The notes under the pieces were generated by a model. It did no database searches and had not been told where the DNA came from. It was given only the letters and a program-made list of their open reading frames with translations. A stretch of DNA of 64,000 bases, taken from NCBI GenBank assembly GCA_015501055.1, contig JADNYV010000010.1, positions 496,001-560,000 of the forward strand, written 5' to 3'. Source of the DNA: Mucidula mucida (lineage: Eukaryota; Basidiomycota; Agaricomycetes; Agaricales; Physalacriaceae). The position numbers were made by a program, and so were the translations under genes. The number at the start of each line of letters is the position of its first letter. Position 1 is the first letter of the stretch. Positions 1 to 9,674 of the stretch are shown piece after piece.

Positions 1-253
1 TGTCCTAAATTGCAAAATGGACTCATGCCCTAAGCGTCTCTATTGAGACATTAAAGTCGCTCTTGAAAGTCTACGGCGCTTTCTGCCAACTATGAGACCG
101 CGATTCTTTACATTCGTCGTTCGACGACGATTTGGCTGACGCACGCGCGACCATCACCTGATGGGAAACGCCTCCATATGTCACCGAATATCCGATCATC
201 CCGAGGACTTTGCATTCTTACTACACACTTCAATTTGTGACTCGAATCTGCTG

Positions 254-260
254 TATATAA
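254..260 (+). promoter_or_regulatory. TATA box of the GNAT gene
   Basis: TATATAA lies 34-40 bases upstream of the ATG at 294, with a pyrimidine-rich stretch between. The spacing suits a TATA-driven promoter with a very short leader. The rest of 1-253 shows no gene that I can support. Confidence 0.5.
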
Positions 261-293
261 GCATCTCCATCATCTGGTCAAATCTCCAAAACT

Positions 294-851
294 ATGTCTG
301 CTGCCTTCACGACGCGTCCCGCCCAGCCAGGCGACATCCCTGCCATCCTCCATTTCATCAAAGAACTCGCCATCTACGAGAAAGAAGAAGACAAAGCCCA
401 AGCGACTCATGCCCAGATGCAGGAAGCTCTATTTTCCGAATCCGGCGTCGGAATCGGGGGTCACGTCGCCTGGGCCATCATCGCCGAGCTCGCCTCGAGC
501 TCCTCAGATGACCAGACACCGCAAAGCGCCACGGGCAAAACACCCATCGGCTTCGCGCTGTACTTTTTCAATTTCTCGACTTGGGTGGGGAAGAAGGGTA
601 TCTACCTGGAGGACCTGTACGTGACGCCTGCGCAGCGCAATCTCGGCGTCGGGCGCGCGCTGTTCGCGGCGCTGGCAGAGGTCGCGCTGGATAGCGACTG
701 CGGGAGGATCGATTGGAGTGTGTTGAAGTGGAACACGCCGTCTATTGGATTTTACGAGTCGGCGTTGAAGGCTACGCGGATGGAGGAGTGGGTGGGGATG
801 CGGGTAGAGGGTAGGGAGGGCATCGAGGGTTTATTGTTGAAGAAAGCATGA
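294..851 (+). CDS. GNAT-family N-acetyltransferase, diamine/thialysine acetyltransferase (SSAT) type
   Basis: Single-exon gene of 185 residues. It should transfer acetyl from acetyl-CoA to a small amine; the closest family by eye is spermidine/spermine or thialysine N-acetyltransferase. The GNAT fold is visible in order: an N-terminal strand and helix (FTTRPAQPGDIPAILHFI), the central strands GFALYFFNF and GIYLEDLYVTP, the acetyl-CoA loop QRNLGVGRAL (about residues 115-124), and the late motif WNTPSIGFYESAL typical of SSAT-like enzymes, which usually have 160-180 residues. The ATG at 294 is the first in frame and sits 34 bases after a TATA box. A Ser-rich insert near residues 65-80 is unusual and may be a surface loop. 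The substrate is inferred; the family is fairly sure. Confidence 0.88.
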   Translation: MSAAFTTRPAQPGDIPAILHFIKELAIYEKEEDKAQATHAQMQEALFSESGVGIGGHVAWAIIAELASSSSDDQTPQSATGKTPIGFALYFFNFSTWVGKKGIYLEDLYVTPAQRNLGVGRALFAALAEVALDSDCGRIDWSVLKWNTPSIGFYESALKATRMEEWVGMRVEGREGIEGLLLKKA

Positions 852-971
852 GAGGTGTCGACTTCTAGGCGAAGAGGTCGTAGACATGTAAAATGAGCTT
901 TTGTCGTAGTTCAGCGTGAAAATGGCACCCAAGGCATGTATAGAAATGCCAAGGAGAGTAATGAATCATAT

Positions 972-1057
972 GGGCACATGGTGTAGTTGGTTTATCACGC
1001 CCGCTTAGCATGAATATCTGATGCGGGAGGTGTTGGGTTCAATTCCCAATGTGTCCA
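972..1057 (+). tRNA. tRNA-Ala (anticodon AGC) with an 11-base intron
   Basis: The acceptor stem GGGCACA pairs with TGTGTCC (one G-U) and is followed by discriminator A. The anticodon stem CCCGC/GCGGG encloses TTAGCA and then extra bases. Removing TGAATATCTGA between positions 37 and 38 leaves a normal seven-base loop with anticodon AGC. The T arm is TTGGG-TTCAATT-CCCAA. The mature tRNA would be 75 bases. The intron position is the canonical nuclear one. Confidence 0.93.
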
Positions 1058-1931
1058 CTTTGCCGCCTTTAGAGATATGACATTTTTGTGGTGTGAGTTT
1101 TGGGAGCAAGGAGGCAGTAGGTATTAGGTTAGGCCGACCCCTAGTAGCGTGGCGCATTAAATCTCCCGGCGGTGTTCGGTTTCGATACTGGCAGATGCTC
1201 TGGATATGTCATGTGGCGCAGCGCTGAGCCGCCTTTGTCCCCCACTTTCAGCTTCTTTCAGTGCTAGCGTAGCAGTCATGTGCTGGTATTGAATCCTACC
1301 TCTGTACCCACCCCCAAGGGCTTTGATATCATAACAAACTGTGATACTTTACTAGCCTTTACAACTCAGTTTACACCTTAGTCTTCATGGGGCATTCATT
1401 ACCCACACAAAGACTACATTTGTAATGGCACCCTGTAGGGTGTACTCTCTTTTATCTTAACTTTTAGAAGACATTGTACAAGTAGCCGAGATCAAAACAG
1501 TCGAGTTATCGATAAGTGGGCGGCGGCGTCGATGAACATAATAGTACATGGTATGTTGCGCTATGGAATCATTACCCGCTGAACCAGAGGTTCCCGTCTG
1601 CGTACCCTTCCCAGATCTCCTCCAGGTTCTCACTCTTCTGCAGCGTGTGACTGGGCACACGCGGGTGCGGAACTTGATGGTTGAGCCAACAGAGTCGCTG
1701 TCTGCCATTCTTAAGTATCGTGAGCCTATAGTATACTTATGAGGTTATACGACCTCGTTGAATCATTTTTGGGGTAAATGAATCGACCCCACTGGCCACG
1801 CGAAAACCATGGTGATGTCATGTCACCCCAAATACAGTATGGATAAATATCAACTTTGCGCATTAGATAAGAACGACAGAGGGAATATAAAGTAGCACAG
1901 ACGTATAACAAAAGCAGGACGAAGTACATCA
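1058..1931. other. Intergenic region, no gene seen
   Basis: Between tRNA-Ala and the 3' end of the DUF6699 gene. Short open frames exist on both strands but none resembles a protein. The only structure noticed is a small hairpin near 1379-1418 (TAGTCTT against AAGACTA). Confidence 0.5.
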
Positions 1932-3083
1932 TCATGGCCACTGTTCCCAACTCCTCTCTCTTCTCAAGTGCAATTGACATTCAACATTCGCACCCTCTCC
2001 CTCGCACTTGATGACCTCCAGCCCCTGAAACATCACGAACCCATCCATCAAATCCAGCCGAATCTCATCCTCCTCCACACATCCTCTAAGCTGGTGTCGC
2101 TTGAGCTTCGCCGCGACAACATAATCCCTGTCCCGCATGCCCAGCGCTGCCTCCTTCTCGCTGACCTCGCCGAGGTCCTCGTGCAGCGAAACGTAGATGG
2201 CGTACAGGACGTCTTGTATAGTAGCAGTCCCCGGGACGATTACGGGCGGAAAGAATGGGTGCGTGTGCACGGTGAGCGACGCTGCACCGGGACAGGCTGT
2301 CAAGTCGAGTTGTGCATTGGGCTCGACGCTCCGCGTTGATGGGACGTCGAAGAGGCACCAGGATAGCGGACGCGTCGTGGAGAGATCGAGATGGAGACGA
2401 TAACTGGGTGATGGGGGGAGAGCAACGGCGAGACTCTGTAGGTCGAAGGAGTCACGGCGGTGATGAGACTTGATCCGCCTGACTTTGGGTGAGGGCGTAA
2501 TTGGTGTCGTGGCCACTGTCTCCGGGAGTGACTGGAGGACATCGAGTGATGCCCTTTTCCGCCGCCGGGCAGATGGAGGTGGTGGAGAGGAAGTTCTAGT
2601 CGGTGGTTCAATCGGGCTCGGGGGGATGACCAAAATGTCTATGTCGGCATCAACGCTGCATCCCGTCTCCATCTGCACTGAGGGCTGGCTCGGCGAATTC
2701 TGTTCAGCATCGACAACCTTCGTCTGTTGGTTTTCGCATCGCCTCCTAGGCGGCTTGGTATCCGCGGCGTCCGACCCACGCCGATGGTGAGTCTCCGACC
2801 AAGGCTTCAAGTTGTAGATATTGGCTCGTGGACGGGGATATGCGTGGAATCGAGAGTACCCTGTTACCACATGATAATCAGTAATGATGCGACCTGGTGA
2901 GGAGGGCGACGTACCAGTATCTTCCCCTTTGCGCATCCGCTTCAAGATTGGCGAAGGAGGATTACAGGTTCGGTGGCGCGGCAGGAAGATGGGACTGCGA
3001 GCATCACCATCCGATATCGTGAACACGACGTTATGTCCGAATTGCACCTTGGCCAACATCGGGGTCTGCGCGTAAATAGGCAT
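1932..3083 (-). CDS. DUF6699-domain protein, function unknown
   Basis: Two exons are proposed: 3083..2915 and 2860..1932, giving 365 residues. The 54-base intron 2861..2914 (GTACGT...AACAG, branch-like TACTGAT) is in frame, so an unspliced 383-residue reading also stays open; splicing is preferred because of the signals. The N-terminal half is basic, Ser/Pro-rich and probably disordered. The C-terminal half has the pattern WCLFDVP...L.LTACPG, then FPPVIVPG and VQDVLYAIYVSLHEDL, which I recognise as DUF6699, an uncharacterised domain common in Agaricomycetes. No catalytic residue pattern is evident. No signal peptide or membrane segment is seen. Confidence 0.75.
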   Translation of the reverse strand: MPIYAQTPMLAKVQFGHNVVFTISDGDARSPIFLPRHRTCNPPSPILKRMRKGEDTGTSPSSPGRIITDYHVVTGYSRFHAYPRPRANIYNLKPWSETHHRRGSDAADTKPPRRRCENQQTKVVDAEQNSPSQPSVQMETGCSVDADIDILVIPPSPIEPPTRTSSPPPPSARRRKRASLDVLQSLPETVATTPITPSPKVRRIKSHHRRDSFDLQSLAVALPPSPSYRLHLDLSTTRPLSWCLFDVPSTRSVEPNAQLDLTACPGAASLTVHTHPFFPPVIVPGTATIQDVLYAIYVSLHEDLGEVSEKEAALGMRDRDYVVAAKLKRHQLRGCVEEDEIRLDLMDGFVMFQGLEVIKCEGEGANVECQLHLRRERSWEQWP

Positions 3084-4286
3084 GCCTCGTGGTCTTCTTT
3101 GTGATAGCGGCGACTGTAGGAAAGGCGGAAATGGTGTGAGGGAGGCTGATAGCTGATTATAAGTGTTGTGGGATGGCGACGGTTACAACCAAGAAGTGGT
3201 CGCATGGGCCGGCCGTATATAGGCATTGAGACAATGAACAAAGAGACCCGGGGCATTTGTCCACAGCAAAGACCGTCACCATCACGTGTAGGTTGTCACG
3301 GCGCGCATTGACCTGTGGGAGTGTCACGCAGCGACTGCGCCGATGCCTCATGGGTACGACGAGGCGGGATCGAGTCTTTGTGCCAAATTGACCGGGAATT
3401 TCTGAGGGCGTCAGAGGTTAGATGAAAGAACATGCGGTTGACGTCGGGGAATGAAACGCACATATTTCATATCTGACTTTGCGAGGAAGAAAGCAATGGC
3501 AAAAGACCAGCGAGAATTTCAATATGCGATAAACAAGAAAAACAAGAATTGGCGCACACGTTTGAAGCTCTTTGAGTTCCAAAAAGTGTGTGCAGGGGAG
3601 AAGGTAAGGTGGTACCAGTCCGCAATATGACGAGAATAGCGCGCATCAGCGCCTTACATGGTGCGTATCGTTTGAGGCAGCTGGTTGATTAAGCACGACC
3701 TGGTCCATTATCATCTGTAATTTTGTCACCGAGGACGGACTCGGATAGCAAAGGACTGGCCTACGTAGAAAAGGTAACATGGCACTGGCTGATTTTGTAG
3801 TGTGGCGCGAAGTAGCGTAAAGCAAGATCACGGAAGGGAGATTTATGCCCAGCCGCGTCACATACTCGTTGTCTGGAAACGCTTCTGGTATTTTCGACGT
3901 CCGGGTCCATTATGATCAGCTCCTGTCAGCAGTGGTAGCATCACAAAGCGAAATGCCAACCTGGCATTCTCTTCTCGTCCCGGAAACCTATTGGACCGCA
4001 TTTACACTGGGATAGAAGGATAGCGTCGCCTAAGGATAGTCATCGATTCAGACTACTAAATGGACCTGTACCTGTTCAGCGATGTTGGAAAAGAAAGACC
4101 ATCGTAAGTATCTACCCACCGATGATGATTTTGAGACGCGTCTGGTGTGCAAAGGTACACGGAATGTGTTGGGTGCGTACTTTCATGATGATGGTCAGAA
4201 GACAAGCGCTAAATGAACCACGTGCCTCGATTAGGCTTCGCTACCGACCACCATCATCCTCTAACGCCAGGCGCGTTCGAGCCACA
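3084..4286. other. Intergenic region between divergently transcribed genes
   Basis: About 1.2 kb between the start of the DUF6699 gene (minus) and the F-box gene (plus). I see no convincing gene, tRNA or repeat. An in-frame ATG at 4122 could extend the F-box protein by 55 residues, but that extension looks non-coding. Confidence 0.45.
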
Positions 4287-5710
4287 ATGAGCTCTAATTC
4301 GAGTAAGCTAGGCAGCAAACCATATCCTTTTTTAACGTTTCTGTCAGAAAACTGGTTCGTCGACAACTGGTTCCCTCAAGAAATATGGGAGCGCATTATT
4401 GACTACAATTTCAATGACGTCGATACACTCAAGGCCTGTGCCCTAGTGTGCGCCTCATTTCTACCTGTTTCTAGGCTGCATCTCTTCCACAACGTGTCTC
4501 TCGTCCAAGATCGTAAAACCCGTGCCCATCGGCATGCACGACCGCGGTATGGAAGGCTGTACAGCGCCCCGGAATTACATGATCTGCTCAAAGAATGTCC
4601 ACATCTCATCCGTTACGTCAAGAGCGTTGCGCTCGATGATAGTCTCCTTGTAACTGCGGATCCTATGGCGTTGGGTCTCATCTTCTGCGAACTCACTCAC
4701 ATCGAAGAGGCCGCTGTACTCTACCCGCCACAAAGTATCCCCCAGGACCATCAACCCTTCTCTCGCAAGTGCTTCTTGGAACTCTTTTCATTATCAACCA
4801 TCGTGTCTTTAGACCTGTGCGCGACTCTCTTCACCGATTCGACGGAGTTGAATCACCTCCTGCATCAGTGTCAGAGCCTAGAGAACTTTGGGTGGTTCCA
4901 AAATGCTCCATTTGATTGGGGCCGTAATCCTCGTCGTCCGAATCTAATGCCGCCCAAGCTCAAGTCGCTTCATATTCATGGACACGAATCTCTTGCCCTG
5001 GAACCATTCACTCAGCGGCGCGTACCCTTTGACCTATCTTCCCTTGAACAATTCACGCTCGGAGTCATCACCGACATGCCTGATATCAATTTGACCTACC
5101 TCAAACGCCTGTTCCACGTAGTCGGTGGTTCTCTCCAACAATTTCGAATTGATGTTCGCTCTATGTACTGGAACGATAGTGCGTATTTTGTTTTTCACCA
5201 TCGCATAACTAAGCTACGGTACCAGATAGCGAAGGCGTCTTTCCTCTCGACTTTACAGAGACCCCCAACGTCCGAAGCCTCTACTTCTTCGTCACCTCAT
5301 TCGCCGACCCGTGGATACGCGAAGTCCCTATACCACCCAGTTTGCGCTCTCTGACGCTCGAGATTGGATGCAGCCAGATCGAGCACGAAGAACGCCTAGA
5401 AAGCACTATAAACCTTGTCGCGATGGGGGAGCACATTGCTGCCCATGCTGAGCAACTCGACAGTGTAACGGTCATCGCGCACCGCAAGCATGTGGCACAT
5501 GGCTTGTGTGCGCCGCCCAATGTTTGTTGTGGGTATCCGCCGAAGAACGACGATCTGTTGGATCAGATACTGATTCGGTTGCCGGACTTGCAGGGCAAAT
5601 TGCGGGTTATGGAGCGAACAGGTTTGCTCTTTGAAATGATGACTTGCGTTGATATTGACGTCTACGATAGTGTGTCCGCCAGGTGGTGGGATGATGCGCA
5701 AGGACTTTGA
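4287..5710 (+). CDS. F-box protein (Agaricomycete type)
   Basis: Two exons, 4287..5178 and 5226..5710, giving 458 residues. The 47-base intron (GTGCGT...CCAG, branch-like ATAACTAAG) restores the frame so that VRSLYFFVTSF runs on to PIPPSLRSLTLEIG. Near residues 29-65 an F-box-like segment is visible (WFPQEIWERIIDYNFND, then LKACALVCASFLPVSR). The remainder has leucine-rich spacing without strict repeats, as in many mushroom F-box proteins. Such proteins usually bring targets to SCF ubiquitin ligases through Skp1; the target cannot be told from sequence. The ATG at 4287 puts the F-box near the N-terminus; the upstream ATG at 4122 is a less likely alternative. Confidence 0.8.
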
Positions 5711-6466
5711 CAGGTTTTTAGTTGGACACTCTGCTCCAAAGCGGCACAGCAGCGATACCAACCCTCCATCCTGAATGTTTCATGGAAGTCACGTATCAGT
5801 AACCATAATCTATTGTTATTCGAGAAACGAGTCGTTTATGTGGCATCTTGGCAGCTTAATTACCACACCTTAATTACCACACCCTCTGTAGCTTGATTTC
5901 AGTTCTCGAATGATATCATTAGACAGGCCGAGGATGGCCTGGGATCGATTGTTCTTGCCTGGCCTTGCGTTCTGATCTGAAGGAGAGGCGCCGAAGTCTG
6001 CGTGTAATCGTGCCCGTGTCTCCATCTGGACGTATGCTGCGAAGTTGTAACTGGCATCTTCGTGAATGAACGCTTGCAAAGGCGCGCCGCGGCTCAGGCG
6101 GCTTATTAAAAGTCTGAAAACTCGGACCGTAAACTCGCAGCGCTCAAGTCACTGTCTGGTGCGCTGTTTTCCCGTCATCTCGCCGGCTGATCTCAAAATC
6201 GTCCCCAATGGTTTCCTTTCACTGAGAGTCTTGGTAAAGTGGGGCCGGCGGACATTGCGCATGAAGTCGCGTCGTGGCGGGAAAAAGCAAGAATGAATCT
6301 GATCCACTACGACACGAGATAATCTACACTACGCACTGGTCAATACACGTTGCGCGAGAACGTTTCTGACGGTCATGCAATCCTGGTGTCCGACATACAC
6401 GCTGGAGCTATCAATGTGATTCTGTCCAATCCCACTCGCTACCTGCTGAGAACATCGTACTATCAT
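5711..6466. other. Intergenic region with an unassigned short minus-strand frame
   Basis: It contains a 15-base tandem duplication (CTTAATTACCACACC, two copies around 5854-5882) and a minus-strand open frame of 69 residues at 5870..6079 that might be the last exon of an unknown gene. No upstream exon could be joined to it with confidence, so it is not called as a gene. Confidence 0.3.
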
Positions 6467-8767
6467 TCAGTGCGGTAGAACCGATATCCGGAAATACACG
6501 TCCTTGATTGGCGGTCTGTCTTGAGGCGAATCCCGCCAGCAATCGACAACAATGCGCCAGATTTCGAAGGGCATATTAAGAGGACGAATTGGGCGCTCCT
6601 TCTGCACAACGATCTTTGCAATGTAACCTTCTTTGCGTACGCCACTCCCGAATGGGGTCTGACCCGTGTATGCCTAGAGAACATCGGGAAGCTCTAGCCT
6701 ATGCTTGGAGCGGCACTCACCTCAACAGCCACCATCGCAAAAGAGAAAACATCGCTCATTGGGGTAGCTCTAGCACGCGTCCGCTCATACTGTTCTGGGT
6801 CCAGTCGTTCCGGGGACATCCATTTGATCGTGCCCGCCTGTGACAGATCGGTGGATAATAGAGTGCTTGCCAGTGTAGAGCTCTGACTTTCTGGCAATCC
6901 TGCAGATGTAAAGGCTCTGCTCAGTCTCGTAAAACTGAGAGGCTGGAAGTCAGTTCCTGCATCGCGCGCAGCGGCTCTGCGATCATAAACAAAGGAGAGG
7001 CCAAAGTCGGATATACGAGGTCTACCATCTGCGTCGACGAGAATATTCGCCTGTAAAGGTTCGTCATGGTTGGCAATACAACTTGCACAGAAAACCTACC
7101 CCTTTCAAGTCACCGTGAACAATCGCGTTGCTGTGCATGTAGTCAAGGCCATCAGCGACTCCTTCGAGCTATAACAGCCTAGATTAATACTCATCGAAAT
7201 GTGAACGTAAGGATAGCACGCACAAGTTCCTTTATGCTTGCTTCAGGATGGTTCCTGATATACTGATTTATGTCTCCGTTCTCCAGCCAATCTGACACGA
7301 TACAGACACGAGAGGGCTCGTAGATGACGCCGCCAAAGGCCAGAATATTGGGATTAGATAGATAGTGAAGGATCAAGGATTCCCTGATGAATTGCTAAGA
7401 AGGGTAAGATCGACGCTCAGCAGCGCCGTAATGCTATTGTTGCTACGGAATTGGACTTACACGTTTGTTTTTCATCAAGGTGATCCGATGCAGACGAATT
7501 TCTTTGATGGCTACGGCCTTTCCAGAGTTAAGTATCACCTTGCGCACCTCAGACAATGTACCGATATTGCTATTGTCGCCTCCTTGGGAGGGGTCCAGAC
7601 TCTTTGAAGGGACTTCACGGAGAAGAAGACTCGGTAATTGCCCAAAAGTTTGGCACAATTTGATCAGAAAATCGAGTTGTGTGAGTGACTTCGGCTTGTT
7701 TGACTGGACAAACATGAGATCGCGCATTGATACGTTCATGGTGCCATGCTTACCTCAACAAGTTGAAGAATAGCATCAATGCATATTTGAGCATCCTTGT
7801 GTTCGCGCAAGTAATTTCGATTGGCCCACGTGTAAGCCTTGATGAATCTAAAGACTTCTGCAGTCCAGGCGGAATATCTAAAGGATCAGTTTGGATTGCG
7901 GGCCACACACAGAGAGAATCTTACTGCTTGAGTGTCATTTCATAGCTGGTCCTACGGCGAGGAACATCATTTCGTGGTGATCCTCGGATACGTTGCATAA
8001 GTTGACGATGGATACACTCGTGATCGCGAATCCACTCAAGATCAGACAAAGCGTTCCAACCTTCGAAGTCCTTGAACGTGTAGTAGCATTTCTGGATGTA
8101 TCTGAGGAAGCGTTACGCAGCCAAACGACGGGAAGATGGAACACACCTGGGAGGTAGTTCTGCTCCGAGAGTACAAGCCAAGTCGAACAGATGATCGAAT
8201 TCGTGGACAACAAGAGCGAACCAGGTCTATCATCGATGAGATGCTGTCACTCTACACCGTTGGGTTTCCTCTCACCACACCAAAAGGGAAGCGTCTATAC
8301 GCGGTACGCATGAACTCGATGTACTGTTGTATTTCCTGTGGTTGGGAAATCTGCAAAAATGTTGTTTGATCCATGAGCGGTCAGTGAGAGTTGAGAGCTG
8401 TATCGCCTCGAGGCCAAGAAGTCGCACTCAAATGGCACACTATCTTCCGCCACTCGGATCACATACGGCAGCAGGTCCCGAGGAAAACACCTACATACTA
8501 TACGGATATAGTACAAGCCACGAGACGCAGTAATAAATGTGCATAGAGCGTAGCAGACTATCGACCTCGTCATCATTCAGAACCTGTCTAAACCTGTAGT
8601 TGGTTCCTAATGTAGAGTTCCTCAGATCAGCTCACCAATATAAGATTGCCGCTCGACTCTTCGCCAACCGGATACTCCTGATATCGAGAATTCGGATAGA
8701 ACACTTCACATTACTCGGACCCACGGCGGTTCAAGAGACGCTCCAGGGAAGTAGATCGCAAAACCAT
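6467..8767 (-). CDS. Protein kinase, TKL-like (fungal-expanded type), multi-exon
   Basis: Nine exons join without a break: 8335..8276, 8226..8147, 8101..7925, 7877..7754, 7703..7461, 7394..7224, 7168..7100, 7050..6721 and 6673..6467, giving 486 residues. Further N-terminal exons up to a possible ATG at 8767 are likely but unresolved. The kinase domain shows the ATP lysine in AVAIKEI, the hinge region VSDWLENGDINQYI, the catalytic loop HGDLKGANILV, the DFG motif in RISDFGLS, GTIKWMSPERL at the P+1 region, and SDVFSFAMVAVE. The HRD arginine is Gly (HGD), usual in mushroom TKL kinases. The glycine-rich loop is poor (GTLSEVRKVIL), so activity could be low. The N-terminal 200 residues are helical and unassigned. 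Confidence 0.75.
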
Positions 8768-8982
8768 CTTGCCGACACACTATGGACGCTGAAAGGTGGA
8801 AGATTGTATTTTCCAGACTCTATGGGGAGTAGAAAGATGGAGAGCAGAAAAGGCTTGCGGAGTTCTAAAATCTTTCTCTATAAGATGACAGCTTGATTTT
8901 CCTTCTCGGCCACGGCAGCTTCCTTCCAAGTCCCGAGTTTTTGGCCTTTGGACTAGAAATCTGAAAGAACTATCATAGGGTA

Positions 8983-9408
8983 GTGGAAATAACCTATGTT
9001 AACGTACCAAGAGGTTGTTTCCTGGTAAATTCCCGGTTATTTACTGGTTCGTAACCTAAGGGCCTCAGAGGTAGTCACGTGACATTTGCACATGATCTGT
9101 GGCGCACCACATTCGGGGGGTCAGCCTTCCAAGATTTACTTAGAATGACATGACAAGGGAGAATTGGACAATGCTATTGACAGTCAGAACAGTCAGGCCT
9201 CTTGCATCCAGGAGAAGAGAACAGTAGCCCACAGTGGTCCTTCCCGGAGAAGTCACATGGATAATCACGTGCAGGTAATAACCTTTCTAACGGTAAAAAC
9301 CAAGAGGGTAGATAATAACAGTTATTTACCACCCCAGATGAGAGTCCATTATTCACACGGCCATGTACAACTATTACATTACCCTAGTACATACCAGGTT
9401 ATTTCCAC
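8983..9408. mobile_element. Small non-autonomous TIR element (MITE-like)
   Basis: The ends are a perfect 13-base inverted repeat: GTGGAAATAACCT at 8983-8995 and its reverse complement at 9396-9408. GTA lies just outside both ends, a possible 3-base target duplication. Inside are further copies of the subterminal motif GGTTATTT/AATAACC (for example near 9041, 9275 and 9322). No open frame fits a transposase. The family is unknown. Confidence 0.6.
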
Positions 9409-9479
9409 GTACTCCAGTCGTTGTTCCAGTGACTCCAGCGTCCACTGATCAGTGCAAAAACATCATGGACAGGCAAAAA

Positions 9480-9559
9480 GGGCCTCACTGGGAATTGAAC
9501 CCAGGACCTCCTCGATCGATCAACCCAAACGAGGAATCATGCGACTAGACCATAAGGCC
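9480..9559 (-). tRNA. tRNA-Pro (anticodon TGG) with an 8-base intron
   Basis: Read on the minus strand, GGCCTTA pairs with TGAGGCC (one T-G), with discriminator C. The anticodon stem CCTCG/CGAGG encloses TTTGGG followed by TTGATCGAT. Removing eight bases leaves a seven-base loop with anticodon TGG. The T arm is CTGGG-TTCAATT-CCCAG. The mature length is about 72 bases. It lies 71 bases right of the TIR element. Confidence 0.93.
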
Positions 9560-9674
9560 ATATTCATCGTCTCCACCCATCAACCATCTCTCTTCTCCCC
9601 GGCGAACGGAATGAAGAAAAAGAACAAGCACACAGTCAATTAATCTAATACTATACAGCACACACAATATACAA

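Noticed and set aside
2300..2800. Several frames opposite and beside the DUF6699 gene
   Set aside because: GC-rich shadow frames; only the minus-strand frame shows a known domain.
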